Assembly (NCBI GenBank): GCA_001466705.2 | Contig: LATX02000218.1 | Location: forward strand, 1 to 64,000 | DNA from: Moniliophthora roreri | Taxonomy: Eukaryota > Basidiomycota > Agaricomycetes > Agaricales > Marasmiaceae | Reading direction: 5' to 3' | DNA length: 64,000 nucleotides | Shown here: positions 22,647 to 35,369 of the stretch, in pieces | How the letters are laid out: every line of letters starts with the position of its first letter | How positions within the stretch are numbered: the stretch's first letter is position 1 | Made by a program: the position numbers and the translations under genes | Notes under the pieces: generated by a model | Seen by the model: the letters and a program-made list of their open reading frames with translations, nothing else | Told to the model about the DNA's origin: nothing | Database searches by the model: none

Positions 22647-23688
22647 CGACTATTCTCTACATTTTATTCCATGACTATCTCCACCAATTTTCCTATATTC
22701 CTTTTCTTTGACCTTATCCAACTTAATATCTAATTTTCAGGATTGGAACCTTTACCAGTAGTGATGTGGAAGCCAATAGTAACTTCCATCAAGCATTCTT
22801 ACTGTTATTTGTCCCACTTCAATTCTTTTTGCTTTTCTGTCCTCACCCTCTCATTTAGATCTATAGAAATATTGCCCCCACCACTGTATTCAGCCCTCAC
22901 TCATCATTCACTCGGTCCTGGGGGGGATGGTGTCACGATCTGGGCTCCATTTCACCATAGTCACACATCCGAAGTACACAAGTCTTATATTTCTTACTTC
23001 CTTTATCCGCATTATCCACACTCACCATACTCTGTACTTGTTTCACTTATTTAATATCTTAGCCACAGTACTAATCTCTCTCTCTTAATAATCTTCTCTC
23101 TCAAAACTCTCACCTCTTTGACGCCTTGAACCCTTGTTCCTTGTACTTAGCAGAGGTCCAGACCCCTTCCATCTCACAGACCGGTCTGATCCTCACACCA
23201 AAGATGATGTTACAACCACATTACAACTCTACTGGAAAATAAATAGATACTGAATCCTTATCAGAATCACTCACACATATAGCACACATAAATATAAATG
23301 CAAAAACCTATATTGAACCATGCTACAATACAGTTACATGATAGTATGTACATACAGTACACCATACAAATACTCCAAACAAATGATAAGTACCATTCTT
23401 ACAGCTTTGAGCTACCAAGGACCTTGGTCAGTCAATGAAGGGAGTGGTGTAGCTGGTGGACTTACTCATCTGAGAGTATGCAAGCATGCTAAACAATGAA
23501 CATAGCCTGAACAGTGATGTGTTAGTTAATGACTAAGGACAATTGCATAACCTCATTTCTTCATACTGGCACTGAGTGTTATCTTAAATTGCAGAGGCAT
23601 GCCTGTAACTGATGTGGTGAAGTGAGTTTGCATATACAAGTAGGTGGAATCCATCATTAGAGTCCAGAGCAATACTGATAGCACAACT
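22647..23688. repeat. Duplicated segment, copy 1 (ends at assembly N)
   Basis: Essentially the same sequence as 23690-24797 apart from a 66-bp segment absent here after 23073. Its right end coincides with the N at 23689, and the partner starts on the other side of that N. Confidence 0.93.
22931..23197 (+). repeat. Family-2 LTR lacking TATA segment (copy 1)
   Basis: Starts TGTCACGATCTGG after a purine-rich CTGGGGGGGATGG tract (3' LTR-like) and ends CCTCACA. The 66 bp that hold TATTTAAGAG in copy 2 are absent. Confidence 0.6.
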
Positions 23689-23689
23689 N

Positions 23690-24797
23690 CGACTATTCTC
23701 TACATTTTATTCCATGACTATCTCCACCAATTTTCCTATATTCCTTTTCTTTGACCTTATCCAACTTAATATCTAATTTTCAGGATTGGAACCTTTACCA
23801 GTAGTGATGTGGAAGCCAATAGTAACTTCCATCAAGCATTCTTACTGTTATTTGTCCCACTTCAATTCTTTTTGCTTTTCTGTCCTCACCCTCTCATTTA
23901 GATCTATAGAAATATTGCCCCCACCACTGTATTCAGCCCTCACTCATCATTCACTCGGTCCTGGGGGGGATGGTGTCACGATCTGGGCTCCATTTCACCA
24001 TAGTCACACATCCGAAGTACACAAGTCTTATATTTCTTACTTCCTTTATCCGCATTATCCACACTCACCATACTCTGTACTTGTTTCACTTATTTAATAT
24101 CTTAGCCACAGTACTAGTATTTAAGAGTCTTGTAATTACCTAGTTTCTTAGGTCAAATCAACTCTAACACTTTCCCCTTTAAATCTCTCTCTCTTAATAA
24201 TCTTCTCTCTCAAAACTCTCACCTCTTTGACGCCTTGAACCCTTGTTCCTTGTACTTAGCAGAGGTCCAGACCCCTTCCATCTCACAGACCGGTCTGATC
24301 CTCACACCAAAGATGATGTTACAACCACATTACAACTCTACTGGAAAATAAATAGATACTGAATCCTTATCAGAATCACTCACACATATAGCACACATAA
24401 ATATAAATGCAAAAACCTATATTGAACCATGCTACAATACAGTTACATGATAGTATGTACATACAGTACACCATACAAATACTCCAAACAAATGATAAGT
24501 ACCATTCTTACAGCTTTGAGCTACCAAGGACCTTGGTCAGTCAATGAAGGGAGTGGTGTAGCTGGTGGACTTACTCATCTGAGAGTATGCAAGCATGCTA
24601 AACAATGAACATAGCCTGAACAGTGATGTGTTAGTTAATGACTAAGGACAATTGCATAACCTCATTTCTTCATACTGGCACTGAGTGTTATCTTAAATTG
24701 CAGAGGCATGCCTGTAACTGATGTGGTGAAGTGAGTTTGCATATACAAGTAGGTGGAATCCATCATTAGAGTCCAGAGCAATACTGATAGCACAACT
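23690..24797. repeat. Duplicated segment, copy 2 (starts at assembly N)
   Basis: Starts CGACTATTCTC directly after the N, equal to 22647 onward with offset 1043, then 1109 after the 66-bp insertion (24117-24182). Ends at CACAACT (24797), where copy 1 also ends. Confidence 0.93.
23974..24306 (+). repeat. Family-2 LTR (copy 2) with TATA box
   Basis: About 333 bp, TGTCACGATC...CCTCACA, preceded by the purine tract CTGGGGGGGATGG. TATTTAAGAG at 24118-24127 is a likely TATA box. The right boundary is inferred from the TG...CA rule. Confidence 0.6.
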
Positions 24798-26599
24798 GGG
24801 CACAGTCTGATGTAGAGGGCAAGGGCACTAAAGGTCCCGAACATGATGTGGTCAGCCTTTGTGTTGAAACTTTACAGGTGACAGGTGGCTTGGATGTCAT
24901 CTAGCAAGACAAAGGTCAACTTCAGGCATATCCAAGACCAAAGTTGAAATATGCACCATGAGTAGGGCAAATACCCTCACAACAGCAGACCAAGGAACAA
25001 GTCCAGTTGGGTATTGAGAGTATTGTACACAACATTGACTGACCAAAGTGAACATTGATTGTGAACAAGTACAACGACACAAGCAGGTAGTGAGGAGAAA
25101 GCAGGGTAGAATGCTGGATACCCTCGGCCTTCTTGTTGAGACTTTTTGTTGAGACTATAGGCAAATGGCAGTAGCAGTAGGCTTGTTGAAGATACAGAGA
25201 CCAGTGGTTCCACTGACCTTGGTTGCACTGACATTGCTTGGCATTGAGAGCCATTGAAGTAGGCAGGGACAGTAACGACAGCATTCTAGGTAGGACTCAT
25301 TTTTTATGGCATCACAGATGAGACACAACACAACTAGAGCAGAGAAGAGTTGTCAGCATGTACACAAAAAGATGACAAGAAACTCACCCTCTACGACACC
25401 TCTCTTATCATGACCTGACACTTATAAGGCTCCAAGTGTTCATCTGGCTCAGCCAGCAGCACAGACATTACTCCACAAATCCAAGGAGCATGCAACTTGA
25501 GATGGTGGCAGTAGTGGTGGTGGTAGTAGTGGTTGAAGGTCAGTGTGTGCATAGCTCCAGGTCCGAGATGTACAAAGGTGTACCTAGGGGTGTGTCTCCC
25601 CATTATAGCCTACCAAACACTTCTAGCATGATATGGGGTTGAGATCAGCAGTCAAAGAAAATATTTATAATGGTAAAATCTGTGTTAGTGAGCTAGTAGG
25701 TATTGGAGCCATTTTCAATTTTATGTACCTTTATACCTTTAATAAGCTTGTTATTGATGTTGGATATTGTAGTAGATCTTGCTGAGACCAGAACTGGTGA
25801 TTTTTGAGCTTGACAGAGAGAAAATGGGGGAGCTGTCATTGATGTTGTTCATTAATGATGGTGGTTTGGGCAAAGGGTTAGGTATGGGAATTTGTCAACA
25901 CCATGGCACTTTGGCTGCTACAAAGTTGCAGTAGTTGCCTCATGTGTCATAATGAGAAACCTGAGTCTTATCCACTACTAACATCTCCCAAAGAGGTCTT
26001 ATTCTACCCACACCAGCTTCATAGTTTATGGACAGGCCAAGTACAGGCTTTGGACTTTGTGCTGTGCAGGTTTTTTATATGCTGTTGCGCTAAGGACTGC
26101 TGTAATTGTGTTATAATAGCATTCTTTGCATGCTGTTGCACTAAGAAATATACTTATATCTGTAATTGTGTTATATTATGCATTCACTAGGGTTGTAACT
26201 TGCAGTAATGATTTCATATGGGTTATAATATGGTTGTAATGTGGTTTCACATAATTCTTTCAGACAGTTGTAATGTGGTTGCAAGGTAGCTGTAGGGCAG
26301 TTAAAATATTTTCATATATTATAACTAGGCTATGATACACTTAAAATCTAGCTGAATTTATTGTAGTACCTTGTAACCCCCATAATCCTATTGTAAGGAT
26401 ATTATGATGCTATGTACTTTTTGCAGGTGCATGAACTTCACAAATTCAACCATCAGGGGACCTGTGAGTGTACTAACCTCTTCAATATTTTTGACTTTTG
26501 GTGGACCACCAAACAATGGGTGAAATGACAGGTATGCATGCATGAGCATCAATGCCTCTGGTACCTTGTCCTGTTCATCACCAGCCAACTTCAACATAT
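24798..26599. other. No gene recognised
   Basis: AT-rich DNA with short open frames on both strands that show no convincing domain. A minus-strand run near 24880-24930 (LLDDIQATCHL) faintly recalls the C-terminal part of fungal Plavaka-type transposases, but I do not call it. Confidence 0.5.
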
Positions 26600-27063
26600 T
26601 TACTTTGACTACAACACTATACCTGTGAATGGCCTGTAACCAATCTACTGTTTCTCTATTGACGTGCTTGGAAAATGTCTACAGCATTCAAGATGTGAGC
26701 TTTTGATTCCACTACCCTAACCACATTTTCACCATACTCAGGCCAAGTCAAGAGCTTGACAATAAGAGTTTCCATTTGAGGTAGTAGACTTGCATCCACA
26801 GCAAGTTGATCGAATATATATGGAAAAAGCAGTCCAGTGATGGTGAGGGTAGTAATAGAAGGAGTGAGCCAAATGGCTCACTCAACAGTAACATCTCTAA
26901 ATACAACATTGATAAAAGAGATGGCTAGTAATGAAGAGCCTTGTTGCTTTGACATTTCTATGAGAGGAAGTGCATCTGTTTCATGATCCAAGAATGTGAT
27001 AGTCATTGATTGAATACATGGAAACAACAGCCTCAACCACCATGTCAGAAAGAAGCAATCCAA
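26600..27063 (-). pseudogene. F-box/LRR-like relic (tentative)
   Basis: Minus-strand segments FPCIQSMTITFLDHETDALP, SLLAISFINVVFRD, TLTITGLLFPYIFDQLA and VDWLQAIHRYSVVV have the Leu/Ile-rich pattern of the variable F-box family common in Agaricomycetes. A further piece (26388-26597: VPEALMLMHAYLSFHPLF) may belong to the same gene. Stops and frame changes break it. No F-box motif itself is seen, so the family is a guess. Confidence 0.28.
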
Positions 27064-27797
27064 TCAAAGACTTTTGAGCCTCAGTAAATGAATAATGCCT
27101 CTACTCTGTAATATTGTTGTCCTTGAACTAGAGAGAATGAGGTTTTCAAGCCAGGATGAGCAGCATGAGAGAGTGGCAACAAGCTCTGCCTCTCTGTAGT
27201 TGCCAAGCTTGATAATATGGCAAACCTAGAAAAGACCCAATTTTATTTGATTTACATTACTTTTGAATCAGAACACTTTGATATGACATGAGATAATGGG
27301 TAATAAGGACTAGAGTGAGCCCAGTCTGCTAGTCATTGCCTTAGAGAAGCTACAGTGTGTTAGAAAGTACAAAGAGCTATATGATACACTATACAGAGGT
27401 GTCTAAGCTGTACATTCTGACTTATCTATATATCAGATCTGAAGCAGATCACTTCTGAAACCTGTAGGGAACCTAACTATGACCATATGAACATGTTGGC
27501 TAGTTAACTGAGCTCTCTCAAAGTGCTATCAATGGGATTTTTCAATTTATTCACTTTTCTATGACATCTGCAAAGTGCAACATGCAGTCATACAGTACAG
27601 AGGTACTTAGAGAAGACATCAGAACAGAGAGATGACTTGGAAAGGAACAATCAGAATGATCAGACAATGGAATTCAATATGCAGATCAGAATCAAAGCAG
27701 ATAATCTCTTAATAAAGAGTTCTAACATGGTGCAAATAGATGAAATTACTTAACAAGAGGCAACACAACCTCAGAACAAGTGTAGCTACATGACTAC

Positions 27798-27798
27798 N
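27798..27798. other. Assembly gap (N)
   Basis: Single N in AT-rich DNA. The surrounding 27064-28117 holds no gene I can recognise. Confidence 0.9.
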
Positions 27799-28117
27799 AG
27801 GAGTAGAGCATAGAACAACGTTAATTTTCCACTTGGGGTATACTAGTAGAATACAGCAGTTTATATCTACTAGGAGAGAATACAACATGGAGAATGTATG
27901 TAGTCCACAAGGACAGTGACCAAGATGTCGCTACAAGAAAACATGCTGTAAGATGTACAATGGTGGAGATTAATGGAACATGTAGGATATGATGAAAGAG
28001 ACACATAAGCAGGTCTTGTATGGGTTACAGCTGAGCCAAGTCATACAGGTGTAACAGTATCCCCCCCTTAGGTTCTGACCCTGGAGGAACGTTATAGGAA
28101 AGGAAATAAGTGGAACA

Positions 28118-29619
28118 ATGGAGAAGAATAATGTGGAAGATGATGGAAGGAAAGTGTCACATGGCTGCAGAAAAGGGAAACATATAAAACGGAAGACTGA
28201 AAGGACCTTGACTCCATCACAACCCCCTATGAAGTCCAATCATGAAATGTCGGCCGATGCCTCTTCAAGCACCCAAGTCAGTGCCAAGAGCTACAAAACT
28301 GCAGAGGAGTACCCCACCTCTGACATTCCTGACCTTGGTGGCCACACATATCCTTGGCTGACTCGTACTTGGAACGATCCTGAGTTTCTCAAGGCAATGT
28401 CACTGGATATGCCTATTATTGAATTCCCAGCTGAAGTCCTTGAACCTGAATACCCCCCTCTTCCTGTCCACAAACCCGGCGAAAGTGCCACTCTCCACTT
28501 GGCTTGTATGAGGGTGGAAAACTCTGCATGGAGCTGAATCAAGGAGGAGTGGCTGACTGCAGTGGAAGCCCAGAAGGAGCAGCTCACTGAATGGAAGCAG
28601 TGGCAGGTTGCATATGAGGAGATCAAGAACAGGCAGATTTTGGTGTGGCTGAAGGCAGTTCACAAAGCCAAGAAGGAAGAGAAGGAAGAGAGAGAGAGAG
28701 CTGAGCATGCTGAACAAGAGAGGATAGAGAAGGAATGGGTGGAGAGGTTGAGGAGAGAGCGTGAAGAGTGTGCTCATGCAAGAAACATGACTCTGGTGGC
28801 AGGTGAAGATGATGGGACATATGAGACTCCTTGTGTGAAATGGTCGGCTGAAGGGAAGAAGGGTAAGGGAGCCACCAAGTTTTGATTTGACAGTGTTGAA
28901 GTACCTTCTCCAGGTGCTTCTCAGAAGCATGCAAGAACCTTGGCTGGGTCTCCTGTTGAGAGTCATAAGCAGACAAGGATAGAGCTGGGTCTGAGTGAGA
29001 AGGGAGTTTGAGTGACAGTGGAGGACAGTTAAGGTACGTTGTACAAGTTCCTTTTGGACAAGGCTGACTTCACTCAGAGTGCAACAACTGCCAGAGGTGG
29101 AAAAAGAATCCTGTAGCATGTGAGAGGCAGATTGAGACGCAGGACAGGCAGACTTGGCCAATTGGTGCATGCAAGATGTGCTGTTTGTTGAAGATCTGAT
29201 GCAGCTTCATGGCTCAAGTGCTGGAAAATGTAGCTGGACCCTCCAAGCTGAAGGCTCATGGACATCTGAAGTCCTGTCCAGTGGTGGAGGACTTGGACAA
29301 AGACTCTAGTCCTGACAAGAGTGCTGCCGAGCTCGGCCACCTCATCTTGCTGGAGGTAAAGCAGATAAGGCAGGAGATGAACGAGCATATGGACAAGCTT
29401 GTCAGCTGAGTGGAGCGCTTGGAGAAGGAGGCTGAAACTCTGCATTATAGGTTGGCGCAGGTGCTGGATGTCTTGGACATAGTGCACTCAGATGGAGAGG
29501 AGAAGGAGAAAGTGCAGCCAAAGCTGGACAAGGGAAAAGGAAAGGCTGTGGAGGAGTCAGAGGATGGTTCCGGGAGTGAGAGTGGGATTGAGTCATCAGC
29601 AGCTGAGCCAGAGGACTAA
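28118..29619 (+). pseudogene. Decayed gene: coiled-coil protein with Cys cluster, unknown function
   Basis: Three large open pieces in sequence: 28118-28537, 28562-28885 and 29209-29619. The first carries YPWLTRTWNDPEFLKAMSLD and PIIEFPAEVLEPEYPPLPVH. The second is a Glu/Lys/Arg-rich coiled coil (KKEEKEERERAEHAEQERIE). Between pieces (about 29108-29205) lies ACKMCCLLKI plus a TGA and C, resembling half of a fungal Zn2Cys6 cluster. The third piece has a coiled coil ([19 protein letters not shown]) and an acidic Ser tail. I recall similar multicopy proteins of unknown role in Agaricomycete genomes, which fits a repeat-associated gene. Stops separate the pieces (TGA at 28535, TGA at 28883, others after 29000), so it is probably dead. 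Confidence 0.6.
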
Positions 29620-29779
29620 AGGGCTCATTGGGTCAGCTGAGTTTCTTGTTTCTTGGACCATGGATATGGACATGAATATAGATGGAATAGAAGTATTGTA
29701 AAAAAAATCATCTTGGTAAAAAATAAAATAGAAATAATTAGTTATATGCATTGGATCAAGAAATGTGGTGCAAGAAAAA

Positions 29780-31092
29780 GAAAAAGAAACTCAAGGTTTG
29801 ATCAGCCAAAGTGCTGAGTATTGTGCAAGTGTGGCCTTGTGTTTGTCAAGAGGGCTGGGTTTATGTTGGGTTGAGGGGTTGGAGTGGAAATCATCAAGTG
29901 CTTTTCCCAGATCTAAATCCTCAGCCAAAACCCATTGGATTTCTTTGTCTGTACCTTCATAACTGGCCTACTTCACAAGATACTGTAACTGACACTTACA
30001 CTGCTGATCCAACTTTGAGTCTAAGATCTCAGATATCTCGTAATGAGGTTCACCTTTGTCATCAATCTTGACTGGAGGTGGTGGTGGTTCAGTGCAGTTA
30101 GGTATCTCAGAAGGGTGGAAGGGTTCGAGTTGGGATATATGGAAAATGGAGTGTATACTGGAAAGGTAGTCAGGAAGTCGGATGGTAAAGGCATTAGAGC
30201 TTGGTTGAGCAATGATTGTATATGGACCTAGGTACTTCTCCAAGAGCTTCTTCGTTGGCTGAGTCATCTTAATATGCTTGGCTAGAATGTAGACTTGTTG
30301 GCCAACTTGGAAGTCAGGTGCAGGCTTTCGTTGATTATCAGCCATGATCTTGTAAGCATCCTGGGCAGCCTTGATCTTGTCATGTAAGAACTGGTGTACA
30401 TTGTTGAGGTTGCTGACATAGTTGCGAGCTTTCTGAGATGCAAGATGGTATTCTGGGTGTACTGTGATGTTTGGGTGGTATCTCTTATTGGTGAAGAAAG
30501 GAGAGACACCTGTGGAAGTGTTAGGAGCATTGTTGTAAGCAAACCCCGCAAGGGGTAACAAGACATTCCAGTTGTCCTGCTGGTAAGTGCAGTATATCTG
30601 GAGATACTGTTCCAATATCTGATTTGCTTGTTTGGTCTGTCTGTCAGCTTCAGGGTGGTAACCAGAGGTGAAGTGCAATGTCATGTTCAGAGCTTGTCCG
30701 AGGCTTCAGCTGAAGGACGAAATGAATTCAGATCTATGGTTGGAGGTAACATGGTTTGGAACACTATATTTGGAAATGATGTGGATAACAAAAAGTCGTG
30801 CGAGAGTTTCAGAGGTGATTTTTTTTGAAAGAGGAATGAAGATGGCTTGCTTGGATGCATGATCAATGATGACAAGGATAGATGTGTGACCATTGGAATC
30901 TGGGAGTTGTTCAATAAAGTCGAGAGAGATGGAATCCCAAGGTTGGGTTGAAATGGGTAAGAGTTTGAGCATTCTGTATGGCCGATGTTGACAAGACTTG
31001 TTCCTGCCACAGTCAGTGCATGACCTAACATAATCCTTGACAAAATCCTGGATCCGAGGCCAGGTATATGAATGCTGAATGATGGCTAGCAT
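29780..31092 (-). pseudogene. el8 integrase and chromodomain
   Basis: Chromovirus integrase of another lineage than el1-el7: catalytic core around TSGYHPEADRQTKQANQ (about 30640), C-terminal GPY-like region (YLGPYTIIAQP) and chromodomain EISEILDSKLDQQ…LQYLVK followed by TAG and ASYEGTDKEIQW (about 29920-30040). The TAG replaces the usual Trp of the chromodomain core. The zinc-domain segment is at 30950-31090 (CTDCGRNK). Frame breaks near 30690 separate core and zinc domain. Confidence 0.85.
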
Positions 31093-33150
31093 ACAATTCT
31101 GGCCAAAGTGACATGGTTATAATGATGCTTGCAGACTTGTAGGTGGAGGTCGTTAGCTGAGGGTACAAAGATCCTGTCATCTAGTCAGAGGAGACCAGAG
31201 TCATTGATTGTCTATCAGTTGTGACCTTTCTGTGCATGTTGCATGCCCACAATGGCTTCAGAGTCAGAGGAAAGAGCAGTTCAGATGTTGGAATGGAGCT
31301 TCTCAATGTCTATGAGAACACTTGCTCAGAGAACAGGTTCCTCTAGATAGGTTGCCCAAAGTGAGGAGATGAGTTGTTCTTTGGTGAAGATCGGCCAAAG
31401 ATTCTGTGGATTGACTGACATGTAGCCAGTATTCCCCTCTTTAGAGTAGATGTCCCAACATCTAGTTAGGGCATCAGGCTTGGCACCCAACCTTTCTGGC
31501 TGAAAACGGATTACCATGTTGAAGGCGGATAAGTACTCCGACCATTGAACCTGTCATTGGGTGAGAATCTTGGTAGTGGAGAAGTATTCCAAGTTCTTGT
31601 GGTTAGTGATAATGTCAATCAGGTTAGCAGCACCTTCGAGGTAGTGACACCACAACTTGAATGCTTTGAAGATAGCAAGCAATTTCTTGTTATGCATGTT
31701 GTAGTTGAGCTCAGCTCTGGTAAGGGTTTGAGAGAGGAAAGTGACTGGATGGAGTTTGCCATTGGAAAGGGTGATGGAAAGAATGGCAGTGATAGTATAG
31801 CCAGATGCATCAGTTTCAATTGTGATTGGGCAGTCAGGTTCCCAGTGAGTCAGTACTGGTGCTCAGGTGAATGCTTCCTTAAGGTCTTCAAATGCTTTCT
31901 GAGCCTCAGGTCCCCAGTTTCATTGGATGTCCTTTCTAGTGAGTTGAGTGAGGGATAGTGATGTCAGAGTAGCCATAGATGAACCAGTGGTAGAAGTTGC
32001 AGAAACCTAGGAAGGATTGGATGTCTTTGATTTTTCGGGGAACAGGCCAGTCAGCAATAGCTTGGACCTTGTCTTCAGCCATGTGGAAGCCATCAGGTGA
32101 GAGTATAAAGCTGAGGAATTTGCATTTGGATATGTGGAACTCACACTTCTTTGGATTACAGTATAAGCCATGCTTTTTTAACTGTCAGAGGACTTCCTTA
32201 ACGTGCTTCTTGTGATTGTCCATGTTCTTGGAATAGATGAGAATGTCGTCGAGATAGACAAAAACACAAATGTCCAAAAGATCAGCAAAGATGGAATTGA
32301 TGAAGTGTTGGAAAGCAGCAGGAGTGTTGGTGAGTCCTTTGGGGATGACATTCTATTAATAAGAGCTGTATCGGGTCCAAAATGTGGTTTTCCACTCATC
32401 ACCTTCAGCAATTCATATGAGATGGTACACATGGTGAAGATTGAGCTTGATATAGACTTTGGCCTTGCTTGGGGCATCAAGAAGGTCAGAAATGAGAGGA
32501 AGAGGATAGTGATCCTTCGTGATCTTGTTAAGACCTTGAAAATCCACACACAGGTGTAAGGCCCTGGATTTCTTCTTAACAAAGAGTACCAGTGCTCCGA
32601 AGGGAGAGCCTGAGAAGGTGATGAATCCACTGTGGAGATTGTCATCTAGGAATCCCTGAAGAGCTGCCAGCTCATTGCCTAAGAGAGGGTAAACTCAGCC
32701 AAGAGGTGGCTGAGCTCCTTCCTCAAGTTCAATCTTCAGATCAAACTCTCAGTGGTCAGCAAGCTTCCAGGAAAGACCTTCATTGAAAATGGGTGTGAAC
32801 TCGTGATAGGGAGTAGGGACAGTGGACATATCAATGGGCTCAATGTCGCCAGCCTTACCAGAAGACTCTGTGCTTGGATCTGTAGTGTAGAGAGTGAATT
32901 GCTGCACACCAGGCTCATTACAGGTGCAGAGGAATGCTGCAGTGGAAATGATGGAGATGGGTGCTTCTGCAGCACAAGTTTCAGGTAGGGAGTAGATCAG
33001 TTCATATGGCCAGAAGGGCTTATGTGGCTTCCTTGTAGGTGAGGGGAGTGTTGTACAGGGTTTAGGCAAAATGGAGGGTGGCATAGTGTCCAACAAGGTG
33101 TCAGACTTGGCCGATGCAGGTCATGGAGCTGTGAAGGGAGGAGAGGATGC
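31093..33150 (-). pseudogene. el8 reverse transcriptase and RNase H
   Basis: RT catalytic box YLDD at 32245-32256 with conserved surroundings ([18 protein letters not shown]-like segments), RNase H at about 31330-31900 (ending in the VIRFQPERLGAKPDALTR segment at about 31455-31517). Many stops and frame changes. Continuous in order with the integrase to the left and the protease to the right. Confidence 0.82.
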
Positions 33151-33159
33151 ATTGAGGTG

Positions 33160-33560
33160 CCAAAATGTAATACTGCCTTTAGCCCAGTCAATCAATGGAT
33201 TGTAGCAGGTGAGCCAGTTGTATTCTAGCACTAGATTGCACTCTGAATCTAGTCAGGTGACATAGAAATCCAGATGAAAAACTTCTCCATGGCTGAAACA
33301 GATCAGAAGAGTGACTGTCTCAGTGATAAGCATACTGTTTGAACTGTCTAAGAGTTTGAGTTGCACAGGAGGAATCGTTTCAGTGGGAATGCAGTTTGTT
33401 CATATGAAATCAGAGTCTATAAAACAATGGGAAGAACTGGAATCGACAAGAGCAAGAAAGTGCAAAAGTAAAGTTTGGAAGAGGGAAGAAAGGCCATCAG
33501 GGGAATCATTCTCTATAAGTTCATTGGTAGTGTAGGTGGAGGAAAGAGAGATGCATAGAG
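33160..33560 (-). pseudogene. el8 protease
   Basis: Minus-strand frame reads LALVDSSSSHCFIDSDFI, a TGA, then TNCIPTETIPPVQLKLLD and, after another [22 protein letters not shown]. This is the gypsy retropepsin pattern, with the catalytic DSG changed to DSS and the usual LG of LGxxWL read as LEYNWL. Two internal stops. Confidence 0.8.
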
Positions 33561-35369
33561 AATGACTGGAAAGAGTGGATGCATTGAGTATTGATATGCA
33601 TAACTTTCACCTTTTATTTCACATGCAAATAGAGAATATTTTGCACTTTTATGGTTGAAAATGAAAGATATAAGGGAATTGAGGACTAGTATGAGCCCTG
33701 AGCAGCTAGTCAAAGCAAGTAGTAGAGAAGGATACAAAATATTAGCAGAGTAATAGTTGACAGTAGGCCATACAAGAGTACCTGACCACTGCTAGTATGA
33801 AAATAAACAGCAAATCTGAACACAGAGGAGCATTCTGAAACCTGTAGGGAAATACACCACAATCACACCTCTCTATTGAAAGCATACCAAAGAGAATATT
33901 TTCACTTTTAATAATATTTTCAAACCATACCCAATTGGAAGGAAGAATAAAAGCCTTCAATGATATACCAAATAGAATATTGTCAAGAAATGGATATGAG
34001 ACAGATGGTGACAAATTAGAGAATAGAGAAAGACAAATTATGGGCGGGGGATACTCAAGATACCAATAAATCAAATTAGATGAAACAGACAATCAGTTAC
34101 CAGGAGTGTACCTGTATCATGGGAAAACAGAAGACAAAGCTGTATGACGAGAAGCCAGCATGGCCAAGCCTACATGTATGCTTTAGACATGAAAAAAGAA
34201 GCATATTATGCATCCAGAGAGCAGATGATAGTAGATAGAGAAGGAAGGAACCATGCAGAATGGCATGGAAGTAAAATATTCTCAAAAGGCATTGGAAGGA
34301 GAGCCATTTGATAGAGAAAATTGCAAATGATTAGTGTCAGGAGACTGCACAATCGTCATAGAAAAAGATAAAAGAGATTATGGCTACGAAGCCTGACTGC
34401 AAATCAGACACTGTGACAGAGAAATTACCAAACACAGCTCAGTTTATATAATATTTAGCACCCGACTCAGTTTTATTTGTATGTGTAACAGATATATTAG
34501 ATTATTTATGTTGTAGGGTATATAAGGAGACATGTTTTGTAGGTGGAAGGCAGGAAAGATACTGCCCACTGATTACCAGAGTGTATGATGTTGTTGTTCA
34601 GGTAGAAGAGCTACCAGCAATCAGTATTTTTCAACCACTTTGGGCTCTAGCTTATTTAGTTGTGCAAGAGGTGCAGGCTAGTTGAGACCTGAGATTGTAA
34701 CCCAAACCAGAGATATAAATAAAAGCTAGGAAGAGCTTAGTTTTTAATGCAAGAGGTGTGTTTTCTGATAAGAGAAACATTGTATCAGTCTGCTAAGAGG
34801 GTAGCTGATGTGCATCAGTATAGTCTGGTGTTTCGACGTGAATCAGAGAGAGTTTCAGGCTAGCAGTGTCTAGAAGATTTGTCCTCTTGAGAATCATTGC
34901 AGAACATAGCTAAGAGGGCTATATTCAGGTACAAGAGGTACCTTTGTTCTCACTTAGAAGAAGTTTATTCTTTGGGCAGTTTCTGGTCAAAAAATATACC
35001 AGTATTTGCTTTCAAAGTGATTAATAAAACTACAAACCAATAAATATTATACCAAATGAACACCAATCTCGATCTGAGAAGTTGTTTTGAAGGCATTCAT
35101 CTCTGAACTACCAAGCAATACATTGAGAATTATTCTTGATGTTGTGGTAACAGTGAACCACGCCGAACCAACTCGCAAACAAAACTGAGAATCAAAAACT
35201 TATATATACCTTTTTTAGAGGTATTTTGGCACTGCAGGCCTCATGTTTTCATAGTAGAGGCATAGGTTTTTGAGCATCTTCAGTGTGACCTTATAAATAA
35301 CACCAGAAGAGTCAATGCAACTCTGATCTGGTGTTGAGGTATTGGAGCTGCAGTCTAGTTTTTTGACTC
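33561..35369. other. AT-rich stretch between el8 gag and protease; no gene recognised
   Basis: About 1.8 kb separates the protease from the gag C-terminus, too long for an intact element, so an old insertion is likely. The part at 33655-33865 shares blocks with 27260-27480 (AGGACTAG, TGAGCCC, CTAGTCA, TTCTGAAACCTGTAGGGAA). No LTR ends found. Confidence 0.5.

Noticed and set aside
22647..24797. Genuine 1-kb tandem duplication
   Set aside because: Copy borders coincide exactly with the N at 23689, which fits an unmerged contig overlap better.
24897..25284. Overlapping minus-strand frames of 60-120 codons
   Set aside because: Only a weak resemblance to transposase C-termini (LLDDIQATCHL), too short and frame-broken to call.
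33742..34092. 116-codon minus-strand frame in the el8 gap
   Set aside because: Phe/Ser/Leu-rich translation of AT-rich DNA, no domain, and no continuity with gag or protease.
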